Translations under genes and position numbers: made by a program
Notes under the pieces: model-generated
Seen by the model: the letters and a program-made list of their open reading frames with translations, nothing else
Told to the model about the DNA's origin: nothing
The model's database searches: none
In this document: one piece after another, positions 33,142 through 45,200 of the stretch
Layout of the letters: the number at the start of each line of letters is the position of its first letter
Position numbering within the stretch: position 1 is the stretch's first letter
From: Coccinella septempunctata
Taxonomy: Eukaryota; Arthropoda; Insecta; Coleoptera; Coccinellidae
Reading direction: 5' to 3'
Length of the DNA: 64,000 bases
Assembly (NCBI RefSeq): GCF_907165205.1
Contig: NC_058196.1
Location: 21,928,501 to 21,992,500 of the forward strand

Positions 33142-35895
33142 TACCGGAAACGGCGGAAACCACGAAAGGAAACTGAAATTCTATGTTCCGATGATTCTTG
33201 ACAATTCATGAATTTATGATGGATTCTCCACAAACAAGTTTTAGATAAAATTCATTTAGACTATTGTTATAATACTCCATAATCATCTCTGTATGACGTT
33301 CACATATTAATAGCAGTTTAATTGGATATCCATTCAAATTGAATTCGAAAAGTATCAAAAATGAATTAGAGAGTAGTCGAATAGACTGCATTCTAGAGAA
33401 ATTCTTGCAACATCGAGTTTGAAATTCAACTCCTAGGTAATATTTCATTCGACCAGTAGAACTCTTCGTTGAAATTTCATAAAAAAAAATCAAAAACTAA
33501 GGAAATTCAGCTGAAATTGCACACAACAAAAGATATCCTAATTCAGGATAATTTCCCAAACCAGACAACACCGCGTTAAATTACCGCACGCTACGCCGTT
33601 CCCCCACCAACGAAAAAGCGCGTAGGACTCCTTGCGACGTTGCCGTTCATCTCGGATAATCCCGGCAATCTCGAAATGGATAACGATACACCTGCCGCCG
33701 CCAGCCGTTACGAGATCGTTCTCCCCCTCGTCGTTATGTAGACGCTACCCGCATCGTGGGGACCGTGGAGTGTTAGTAACCTTCGTAGCGCATCAACCCT
33801 CCGAATAAAAATTTAGAGTCAACGACCCTGCCCCGTCTGTTATGATCCCATCCTGGCAGATGACGGTGGCGGCGTCTCGCTATAAATTCCCCCCACCACT
33901 ACATCGCAGATCAACAAGCCCACGCGCTTACTAACGTTCCCTTGCGTGAGGAAAACACTAGGCAATTAATTTGAAATGGATTAATTATGCCGAGAAAACG
34001 GCATTCGTCTTTCGTTTGACTGTCCCACGTCAAAACTTTGACATTTGACGCACTACAGTGAGCGTAGTCACCAGATGTAAAAGCGCGTTCGGGAATATTT
34101 ATCGTCGGGTAAGCTTCAAAATTTTGAAAGTTTGCGTTCCGCGTTTGAAGTTTCAGAACAAAACGTCGAAATTCCACAGCCCCCCGGATCGCGTCTTTCC
34201 ATTCGGTGCCAATACATTCAGATTCTGCGCATTAGATACACGTGTGCAATGTGCAATAAACAAAGCTGACCATGAAAGAAAAACACCAAGGCTGCTGTCA
34301 CGTGGCACTCAGTTTCAGGATCGATCTAATTTCTTGCCTAAATAATTCTGGCGGAATAGTTGTATCAGGAATAAATGCCGGAATCAAAGATAACATTCAT
34401 TTGTGTATTTATTTCATGCCACTTCTTAGTGTAACATTGTTTTGGATTTACAATCTTAAATCCATTGGTTATTGCGGATTATTCTCTCAATTTACGTATA
34501 TGGAATTGCAAATTTTCGAGCTTCACAAAATTGTAGTTGTTATTAGTCTACTCAGCGTCGATCCGCAATGAAGGCCTGAAGGAACATTTTCATTTGCGAT
34601 CCGAAAAACCGAATTTTTTCCCACACTTTCGTTATTTCGGTATTACTTTTAACTTAAAATCTTCTCGAATAAATTCTCTACAATATAGTGAAATCTCCAT
34701 CAAAATCCGTCATCTGGTTTGGTAGTTAAGCGAGGACAAACAAATACACGACTTTCACATTTATAATATTGAATACCTAAGAATATCTCGGCGCATTGAG
34801 TAAAACAACAGACCAAAACAATGAAACAACCTTCGAACGTTCAACTATTGTCCGAATTGGGCCTTCAAACAAAATACCCAAAAGCCGAAACAATATAATG
34901 TCTATAATTGGGTTCCAACGCATTCCTGAAACGTCTTCCAAATACAGCGGAAATGACTGCGTGCCTTTTCAAATCATGACTCACCGTTGCACGGTTAATA
35001 AACGTCCCAAGTTCAACAAACTTCAACGGGGAAATATTCCTAATCAAAACAATCTTTTTTTAAAATGCAAGGCCGTTCCACTCGTTTTGTCCACCTGACG
35101 CTATTGCTTATTTTTTCGAGAAGACCACGTGACTAATCGGGTTTTATTGATCTCTTATCAATAACAATCAACTGATGAATGAGTCAAGGAAGATGTTGGA
35201 AAGAGAATCATTTCATTGCATCAGTCGAAATATGATTCATTTCAGATAGTATTCCAGGTCAGCTTAATGCGTCATATACCTCTTGGAATGTTCATGGGAG
35301 TAGAGACGTAAAATTCAATACATAAATAAAAATACTACAAGCACGTGTTCACGTAAACATCGTTGTTTGCTCTTTTCGCTTTCGATAACTTCATTGCTTA
35401 TCACTAATTGGAAAACAATTCGACAAAACAAACCGTTGAATTCTCAGAAAGTATCGAACTTTCTCGAGTTTAAAGTCCGTCATTGAAACATCCAAATAAA
35501 TCATCCTACGTAACCTCAACAATAACCATAGAATATTAAATTCATTGCCATCAATAGAAGTGGAATTCTTAATTCGTTGCTTGTGTACAAACAACAACCT
35601 CAAATACGATTTCACCTTGAGAATCCTCCCCCCAGATCAATCCAGTCACTACTGGCTATTAAAAAAAAAATTGCCAACCAATTTCCCGAACAGACACGGA
35701 AGTGCGTCATAAAGCTTTACGTGACGTAGCGTTAATTCTGGGACAAAAAGCATGATGCGTGTTCAGCCTTAGGAAACATGCGCCACTTAAGCCATTTCCA
35801 GGAGAACAAAACATGCACTGGATCACTGGAAGTTTCAGTGAGTCACAGACTACGTTCGGGCACCAATTCCACGAAGAAATGGGAAAAAAACTCAC
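33142..35895. other. Gene-poor, with a CpG-richer island at 33580-33960
   Basis: The island is rich in CG dinucleotides and lacks an identified exon. Open frames at 33911-34177 (minus), 34058-34345, 34272-34571 and 34796-35098 (plus) carry no recognisable motifs. No confident repeat was found. Confidence 0.3.
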
Positions 35896-36200
35896 CTTAA
35901 AACGATCAATTTTGAAGCCTTGAGACTGGTGATTGCACAATCAAGCACCTCGTGTTTCGTCACGACAACGCAGAGAGCACTGATAACACGAGACACATCG
36001 ATATCAACCAATTTTAGCACTGAAATAACTCCAGCTGGTACCACACACCGAACACAACACACTTTTCCCGTTTTTCAACACGCCACAGAATATAATATTA
36101 TTTTTAACGGGAGGTCTACGGAACCTACCCGCACCAAGCTCTGTGAGATTATGACGGAGCACAGAACTGAAACGTTCACTAGGGGCCAGGCGACGTTGCC
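35896..36200 (-). promoter_or_regulatory. Putative promoter and non-coding leader exon, minus strand
   Basis: On the minus strand this segment contains initiator-like TTTCAGTGC and ATCAGTGC and ends in GATCGTTTTAAG followed by the donor GTGAGT, with the last exon base at 35896. No long open frame reaches the donor, so it would be a 5' UTR exon. The nearest minus-strand gene whose coding exon begins with an acceptor is ZFAND (18226), which would make an intron of about 17.7 kb. This link is inference; another unseen gene is possible. Confidence 0.35.
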
Positions 36201-37000
36201 TTGTCATTAATGAACGTCAGAGGCTCGTTCATTGGCTCGTTCTCCCCCCACTCTAGCTGCGTATGGATCAAACTCCAACGTAGCGGTGTTGTGTTCACGT
36301 GTCTAGACTGATTTGTTTATCGTCAGATGCGTATTTTTGTTTTCGATTCAGATTTGTAATTTTTTCCGAGGAAAAACCGATGCGAACAAAAGAGCTTTGT
36401 TCGCCCATGTGATATTGAGGTGATGAAAGTTTTTCAACTACCTTGTGTGCGATAAACTGATTGACGACACGAGTAGTAGCAAGGACGGCTATAAATACGC
36501 TTTCCAGGATTTCCAAATAATCTTTGTGTTTACTTTGTGCGAGGTGCAATGTTTTCGATGTCGTTAAACTAGTTCTGAGCTAGGTTTAACGAAACAATCG
36601 GGATTTCTACATCTTTATGGTTGGTTTTAATTTCGATATCATGAATGTCTATATATAAAAAAAAGGAATGGTGGAAAAATTTAGCAACTACATACTTATA
36701 ATCTCCATTGCGCAAGTTATGTTAAGGTTGTGCTCTACAGAATTGCTTTTTTCCTGGACTCCCATTTCTCATTCTAGATATTTCTCAGAAATATTGGTTA
36801 AAAATTTCCCAGACATGTATGCAATATCTTTTTAAATTATCAGATGTTTCTGCAAATTGTGAAAATTTTCTGTAAAAAATCTTTTGAAAATATATAGAAA
36901 TTTTCTGTGTTTTGTTCATCTGACTCTTATGAGAATGATGTAAATCAAATTGAAATGTCATTCCTGAAGTTGCCTATTTCTCATTCGAAATATTTCTCAG
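36201..37000. other. Intergenic, nothing supported
   Basis: The minus-strand open frame at 36295-36549 has no recognised features. TTCTCAGAAAT-like words become frequent after about 36770, leading into the tandem repeat. Confidence 0.3.
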
Positions 37001-37009
37001 AAATTTTGA

Positions 37010-38330
37010 GAAATTTCCCAGAAATTTGTAAAAAATTGTTTATATTTGTTAAAAATTTCTAAAATCTTTGAAAAATTCCTTGATTTGTGGAAAATTTTGT
37101 GAAGAAAAAACAGGAATTATAAGACTATACTCAGAAATTTCTCAAAGAATTTCAGTATTTACTCAAAAATTTCTTAGGGATTCTCATTGGAAATTGCTCA
37201 GAAATTCTCTTTAGGAATTCCTCTCACTTTTTCGTCAATGTCTCAGAAATTCTCGTCAGGGAATTCTGAGAAATTTTCGTCATTTCTAAGAAATTCCCTT
37301 GAGAAAATTTTCAAGAAATATGCGTGAGCGGGTTCCCCGAATTTTATCATATCATTTGTTTCTTTCGTTCGAGTTTATCGAAATTCTGGTGAAGAATTCA
37401 ACAATTTCCCAAAAATTTTGTGGAAAAAAAACAGGAATTATAAGAAACTACTCAGAAATTTTCAGAAATTTCTCAGAGGATTTCAGAACTTACTCAAAGA
37501 TGTTCAGAAAATTGTTAGGAATTTTTCATTGGGAATTGCTTAGAAGTTCTCAGAAGTTTTCGTCAACTTCTCAGAAATTCCTTCAGGAAATTTTCAGAAA
37601 TCTACGTTATTTCCCAGAAATTACAGTGAGAAATTTTTCAAGAAATATTCGTGGGTGAGTTCTCCGAATTTTATACTATCATTTGTTTCTTTCGTTTGAG
37701 TTCATCAAAATTCTGGTGAAGAATTCTTCAATTTCTCAAAAATTTTGTGAAAAAAAAAACAGGAAACTACTCAGAAATTTCTCAGAGGATTTCAGAACTT
37801 ACTCAAAAATTTTCAGAAAATTGTTAGGAATTTTTCATTGGGAATTGCTTAGAATTTCTCAGAAGTTTTCGTCAACTTCTCAGAAATTCCTTCAGGAAAT
37901 TTTCAGAAATCTTCGTTATTTCCCAGAAATTACCGTGAGAAATTTTTTAAGAAATATTCGTGAGTGAGTTCTCCGAATTTTATCATATCGATTGTTTCTT
38001 TCGTTAGAGTTCATCAAAATTCTGGTGAAAAATTCTTCAATTTCTCAAAAATTTTGTGAAAAAAAATAGGAATTATAAGAAAATACTCAGAAATTTCACA
38101 GAGGATTTCAGAACTTACTCAAAAATTTTCAGAAAATTGTTAGGAATTTTTCATTGGAAATTGCTTAGAATTTCTCAGAAGTTTTCGTCAACTTCTCAGA
38201 AATTCCTCCAGGAAATTCTCAGAAATCTTCGTTATTTCCCAGAAATTACCGTGAGAAATTTTTCAAGACATATTCGTGGGTGAGTTCTCCGAATTTTATC
38301 ATATCAATTGTTTCTTTCGTTTGGAGTTTA
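37010..38330. repeat. Tandem repeat of 309-327 bp, three clear copies plus a diverged one
   Basis: The landmark CCGAATTTTAT recurs with intervals of 327, 309 and 316 bp (GAATTTTAT at 37339, 37666, 37975 and 38291). Between landmarks, words like TCAGAAATT and CTCAGAAATTCC recur every 10-25 bp, so each unit was itself built from a short minisatellite. A diverged copy fills 37010-37330. The open frames in it (37299-37658, 37683-37967, 38056-38283) are copies of one repeat-encoded peptide. Confidence 0.85.
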
Positions 38331-39130
38331 TCACTAGCCCCAAACCATTACAAATTCGGGTCTACCCAGAATCAATATCTTATAAGTATCTGACATCTAT
38401 CTGTAGATGTCTCCGCCTTATCTGCAGAGTGGTTTCGAATGTCCACGTTGATTATAGTGATGCGACGATATAACTTATCACCGAGAAATTCTAATCAGAG
38501 TTTTGTTTATCTGGCCATTGTGGGTATGATGTTCATCGAATTGAAATGTAATTCGAAAACGTAATATAATATGATTATAATTAACATTGGAATTCCGAAG
38601 TTATGCTTTCTGCGAATTCCGATCGAGAATCGTCAGAAATTAATATAAAATTTCTCCAGCAGCCTATTCGTTCATTATGGGAACATTACCGTCTTCTACT
38701 GAACAATTTAACGATCAGATAACGCCAATAAAAGAAACGAAAATCCTGGTGAGAACCCCAACGACAGGTGCAGAATTTACAGCAATCCCCCACGGTCTAC
38801 AGCTGTCGTACATGCAGAGAATGTTGGTATCGAAGAATCTGATACCACAACATGAACGGAAGTTTATTTTTACGAGAAGATGCACGGTGTCGAAGTGCGG
38901 ACAAAGCTTACGTGCTAATCATGAAGTGTAACGTGTACAATGAAACGTGACAAATTTTAAGCGGTGCGAAAGTTGGTACGATTGCAAGACACAAAACTAC
39001 TTCGCTTGCATTCCAATCAATACACTGAGATAACATTTTCTGTGATATGTGCATTTCAAACTTGGGAAAATGTTACCATGAAGAATTTAACAGTTAGCCG
39101 ACTGAGTAGAGAGATTCTATCTAGGTACAA
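38331..39130. other. Intergenic; one orphan open frame (38677-38931)
   Basis: The plus-strand frame at 38677-38931 starts with ATG and encodes 84 residues beginning MGTLPSSTEQFNDQITP. It has no recognised family, signal peptide or membrane segment, and no clear splice or poly(A) context. Nothing else was seen. Confidence 0.25.
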
Positions 39131-39135
39131 AAGAA

Positions 39136-40150
39136 TTTACGCCCACCCCCCAATTTTTTTTTCTTCGAGCACTGAAGCACTTACCGAGAAGATAACTATG
39201 AATCGAAAACAAGAAGTAAAATTCTCCCTTCATGCCAAAAAATCATTTCGCCAACATGAACTATGAAATACAACAGTTTACGCCCATAGGATATTGATTT
39301 GCCACAAATGAAAACAATAAGCCTGAAATTTTTCAATGCTCATAAACTGAAATGGGGGTGAATTAAATTTCAATTATCAACGCAGGCAATAATTCGTCTC
39401 AACAATAAACGGTAGAATTTACGCCCACATTCCCCATATTCTCAGAGATTCAAGGTTGAGTTATAAAATCCTACGCTTCCCGGGAAAAAAAAACAAGAAA
39501 AAAGCCACTAGTTAGTCCGGCTGGTATGATTCAGAAAACAGTCTCACCTGAAATGTTAATGCCGCCCACAGAATTTTTAAAACTGACAAAATCTCATTTA
39601 ACACACTCCAGAATCGCTAAAATATCCAAATTCCCATGAAAACGTTCCATGACCCTATGAACGAAAGAGTTTACGCCCAGCAAATTTGTATAATTCGAGC
39701 TGATATCTAATAAATAAAACCTTGGTAGCCCTGTATAGCTTTCCCATCCACCTAAGTTAACGCCCGCACAACCCCCATCAAAGAGTTTACGCCCACACAC
39801 CCTTCACACCTACATGTTCAGAAAATCTAGTTGAAAAACGGATGGATTTCACGTCCATGAAATCCACATTTGAGCACCTGAAACAAAATTATTTCAGTGA
39901 ATGCTGCAGTTACTTAGAATCTGGATATTTCTATGGTTGAATTCAGAGTTGTATACACTGTAACACAGTCGTGGAAACCCAACAGCAAAACAAGCCAGTA
40001 GAGACGAGAAAAAACCAGACGGAATTATGGCCGTTTCCCAGTAACGGCCTCTCACGGTGTCGTGTCGCCCATAAGCAGTAAAACGCAAAGGTTTACGCCC
40101 GCCCAGCTCTAGTTTAACGCCCGTCCGTCTGCCACGGCCTACGTCCGCCG
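39136..40150 (+). repeat. Cluster of TTTACGCCC motifs, plus-strand orientation
   Basis: TTTACGCCC or a close variant, usually followed by AC or GC, occurs at about 39136, 39277, 39418, 39670, 39756 (TTAACGCCC), 39786, 40092, 40113 (TTTAACGCCC) and 40139 (TACGTCC). All copies are in the same orientation within about 1 kb, with irregular spacing. The intervening sequence does not look tandemly repeated. Confidence 0.65.
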
Positions 40151-42222
40151 CAGTCTTTGACCTTTACGATCGGGACGCTTTGTGGATGCCGGGCAAACGC
40201 ACCGGCCGAGCGAGGTCGCGTGTTGGCAATTTTTAGCGTGAATTTATTAATAGCCCGCAGAGCGCTGAGGGCAGCGGCGTGCCAAAACGGGACGCGACGT
40301 TTCCAGGGCGGGCAATGAACATGAATTATGCTTTAAACTACAAACGGACCAGGAGAAGCACCTTTTCGAACAGATTTGCATCAAAAAACTATAATAGAAT
40401 GAACTTCATAAAAAACATCCTGTCCGTAATCGATGCTAACCTCACTTTTGTCAAACTGACGACGTAGATTTGTTTATATTTTGCGTAAACATCAAAAACC
40501 TTTGATTTCTGAAGCTTTTTTTCTTCTTATTTTCGATCTGGCTCCGGATCGAAAGTATTTGATTGGCAGGCTTCGGTTATTGGACTTATGTTTGGCATTT
40601 TTCACAGCCCCCCAGAGACAACGATCCGCTCACAGATAGCGATTTACCAACCCTTACTTTTCCCTTTCTGTGCTCACGAAAATAGTATATACTGATAAGC
40701 ATGTTCTCCCAAGAAGTTTTTTTTTTTGATTATGTGCCTAACGATTGATTTGAAGGTACTGCCTTCAAAAACACTCTATATATATTTATTATGTTCAAGG
40801 TCATTAGATAAAACGAATCAGAATTAACAGCTGAATGAACTAATTAGCATTCTAATCGACGAAAAACAACACTCTTGACGTACGCCACTGGCCGAGCGAG
40901 AATCAACAAAACACACGGGACTGCCCCGAAATCAGTCATGTCGCGACTTCCTAGATTTTTACGTCGAAGGTATTCTCGTATATTAGATCGACGTGGGCGA
41001 CGACCGACGGTAGGTTTCCTCGTTGCAAAACATCCCATTCTGTGCACACAGAGGCGAGGGGAACTCGTTCTTTATGCTATGGCCCCAATGGCTAGCATGA
41101 ATCATCGCGTCTTGAACGCACAAAGAAACCGTTATCCAGCACGTAGGATCGCTACTAACGAGCAGTAATTCGCATTGGACAGGAAAGCGCATCGCTTACG
41201 ACGGACTGTAGGGTTGTCCAAACCTTTATCCGTGTTCCGAGGTCTTTTCCGGTGGGAATACACACACACCACAGAAAATTTTGACATGTTGAAGGTTATG
41301 TTCCGTTTTTTAGTACAGCAATTTCAAAATAATAGTTATGATTTTTTGCACTCTAATGTAGATACCAACAAAAAATAAGAAGTATACCATCATGAAAAGA
41401 TCATAGTAGGGTCATGCATATTCTATGAGTTCTGCTAAAGACAACATTTAATATTGAAAATGAGCTTACTCGCATATTTTCAATGTGAAGCCCAAGCATA
41501 CAAGATATTTGGTCCTTGGAATGTTACCATTTTATTCAATAGACAATTTTCGATGGCCTTGCCTCTTCAACCATGAAAGACGAGAGATACCCAAACGTTT
41601 AAAGTAGAATCCCAGGTAGAAAGAGAGCAGGTGTCTGGCACCAATGTATTTCAGAACAACAGTTTAACTGCCACCCCCTACAAAGAAATCAAAGAGCTAC
41701 ACCTGAGGCAAATATGCGGTAGGACAAGGGAATGCGAAATAAACATTTGTGATCTAAGGGAAGACTGTGAATTCAATTCAAACAGATAGAATTCACTAGA
41801 AAGTCAAATTTTTCCCAAATAATATCAGACGCTCGCCTCTACTTGAATTATTTCTATGGTAAATCTTCATTTTTATTGTTTTTTTGTCGTATTGTCAATC
41901 ATAAAAAGAAAACAAACAAAGACTGGTTGGCATAAAACGAATTTTTTCACTTGCCTGATATGAACTTATTAATTTTATTGATACTTTCTATTCAGAAAAC
42001 AGATAAGCTGGTTTGAAACACTAAGTATCATCAGTCAAAAACTAGGAAAACTTGAATTACAGACTGAAATATTAACCATAGTCCGCGTCAAAATCCAGCG
42101 CACAGAAAAAAGTTGTTTCTGTGCACAGAATACGACATAGATCCGCAGAGAAAACAGCAACGTTGACATTTATGACATGCCGAACCGTCAAACCCGCATC
42201 TCGGCTAAGATGAAACGGAGTA
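40151..42222. other. 5' flank of UAP1; CpG-richer at 40090-40320
   Basis: No gene confirmed. TGCTAACCTCACTTTTGTCAAA near 40434 also occurs near 29792, indicating a dispersed repeat. A frame at about 41574-41789, open but without an ATG, reads coding-like and is listed as a finding. The promoter of UAP1 should lie in the last few hundred bases, but no TATA or initiator was decisive. Confidence 0.35.
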
Positions 42223-45200
42223 ATGAGCCAAGATCGTTTGACGAAGCAAAAAGAAGCTTTGTGTGCAACATGCACAAGCATGATGGACATAAAAGTTGCG
42301 TTAGATAAATACGAACAGACGCATCTGCTCAGTTTCTACGGACACCTGAGCATCGAAGAAAGAAAATCACTTCTCGACCAGCTGGCCTCAATCGACTTCA
42401 AGGAGGCTAGAGAGATGTTTCAGGAAGCTCTCGAGGTGATGGAGCAGCAGGAGAGCTTGACCGGAAAGACGATAGAGCCCGTTCCGATCTCCGAATTTGG
42501 ATCGGCCTTGACCTGCGGCGAGGCCAAGATCCAGGAGTATTGGAACGCCGGCCTTCACGCTATCGGCGAAGGGAAGGTGGCCGCCTTGGTGCTATGCGGC
42601 GGGCAGGGCACCAGGTTGGGGTTGGACATACCAAAAGGGATGATATCCGTCAACCTACCTTCTGGGAAGACCATCATGCAGATTCACATCGAGCGGATCA
42701 AGAGGCTGCAGGAGCTGAGCGGTAAATTATTGGGGAAGCAGGTTGTTCTGCCGCTTTATGTGCTGACCAGCGAAGCCACTCACGATCAGATAAGGGTGTT
42801 CTTGGAGGAGAACGAATATTTTGAGTTGCAGAAGGAAGACATTGTCCTCTTCAAACAGGGTAATCCAACCTTCTTTCATTTTAATAAGGTGTTTTCGATG
42901 GTGAGTTCTTTTTTACCAGAAATATACAAGATTGCGGAGCTATCATGCCTTAGAATCGAATCATACGAAGGCTCACCTTTGAAAACACAATGTACGACGT
43001 TGTGAAAAGAAGAACCGATCATTTTTTGGCTTGCCAACCATCTTGCGTTCAATTAATGTGTGAATTCCCTTCAGGAATGAACCCGTGCTTCACCTTCGAA
43101 GGCAAGATCATCCTGTCCGAGAAAAACGTCGTCGCCATGGCACCCGACGGCACCGGAGGCCTCTACAAGGCCATGGCCAAAAACGGCATCTTCGCCGACA
43201 TGGAGAAACGCGGCGTGCGCTACATCTACGTCTTCCCCATAGACAACATCATGGCCAAGGTGGCCGATCCCATCTTCGTCGGCTACTGCATGGAAACAAA
43301 CAGCGACTGCGCGGCGAAGGTCATCAAGAAGCACAAGGCGAAGCAGAACGTGGGTAACATCTGCAAGGTGGACGGCGATTACAGCGTGGTGGAGTACTCG
43401 GAGATCAGCGACGAGCTGGCCACTCAGACGGACGACCAGGGCGAGCTGAGGTTTCACTCGGGCAGCATCTGCATACACATGTTCACGCTGGACTTCATGA
43501 AGCAGATGGCGGAGGTCAAGCTGAAGCCGCATGTTGCCAAGAAGAAGGTTCCCTTCGTGGACGAGGAGGGCGTCAAGAGGAAGCCGACAAAGCCGAACGC
43601 GGTCAAGGTCGAGAGGTAAAATGTTGGTTGGTTTCATTTCACAGGTTATTGAACACGAATCCTCGGCGCCCAGAAGAATTGTGCTGTCCGTGGCAACTAT
43701 TCAATGGCCGAAAGCTGGTCGAACTCCTATAACGCAGGTGCGACCTCAGATGACGCATTCGGCGATAGATGGCGCACCAATAATCCTCCTGTTTCTCAGG
43801 GTATAGGGGCTCTAACGAGTATGTTCTTGATATCTGGCTCGATTGAGAGTTTGACGAAAACTCACTCACTTTTTGGTCATTAATGCTAGAAATCTGGAAT
43901 TGGACCTTCTCTACAGGCACTTTTCTGAGTGTAATCTGGTGGCATTCTGCAGAATCTTTCTTCTATTTCAGATATCGAATTATGAAACAATTTTTGAATT
44001 CTCTGAAGACAAATTCTAGAACTGCTGCAACTCGTGATTTTTTCATCATTGATTGTGGTACCTTCTTTGAGACATCATGAATAAAATTGAGAGAATTGGG
44101 TTCTTCACATCACCGACTTGTACAAGCAGCTTTAATCTATGCATAAACTTCTCCATAACTGGCCGAGAAGGCGTTCCACAGCGTCAGTAAAATCTTTCAA
44201 CTTAACGAAGCGTTTTGCCAATTTTAACCTTGAAATTGAGCTGCTAACCTCCATCAATTCACTTTTTCCATTCCATTTGAAGGAAGTACTACTTATAATA
44301 CAATAAATGAGTTACCGCAATTTCGTTGGCGATGAATATTGAATATTCTTCTCTTGACTTCTTATTTCTTTTCCGATGATGATGACGTATTCGGCTTGCA
44401 ATTCCCCATATTAGCACTGGTTTTCATCTTCAACAGTTTCCACATGCCATTCATCCACAGAACATAAAATGTAAATATATTCAATATTCAATGCGTTGAA
44501 ATCAAACAATGCTTCTTGTAACCATTTATTGAATTATATAATTTCGACAAAATTTCAATACAATATTTGAATATTTTACTTCGAATCGAATAAACCAATT
44601 CTGTGGTTCTCTTGAACAGAATTGCATTCAGCCAAAGTAACCAATTTTTCGAATTCCACTGATATTTTTTTCGAAAAATTATTCTAAAGTGGCGCATTAT
44701 ACGAAAAATTATGAAGAATACTAATAAAAAATGATCACGCCTAAACAGGGAGGCAATGAATACAAAAATTAAATAAATTCAGATGAATACCACCGCTGAT
44801 ATGAGTATCATCAAGTGTTACCATCTGAATTGAACTACCCAATTTGCCATCGTCAGGGCCCCAAATGGAGTACGCCACATCGAAGAAAAGCAGATGCTGA
44901 CTATGGTTTCGATCTCATTTGACCTCGTCTGAGCAACACAGCTTTTTCTCCGATGGTGAACGTTTGGAATTGATGGACCCTTATTCAATACTGGCAAGCG
45001 CTACTGAGTACTATCCATACGATCTGAATTGAACTTGCCAATTTGCCATCGTCAGGGCCACAAATGGAGTACGCCCCATCGAAGAAAAGCAGATGCTGAC
45101 CATGGTTTCGGTCTCATTTGACCTCGTCAGAGCAACACAGCTTTTTCTCCGATGGAGAACGTTTGGAATTGATGGACCCTTATTCAATACTGGCAAACGC

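Noticed and set aside
43071..43637. 188-residue minus-strand open frame
   Set aside because: It is the antisense shadow of UAP1 exon 2, whose plus-strand frame carries clear family motifs; the His/Leu/Asp-rich product is typical of antisense reading of G/C-rich coding DNA.
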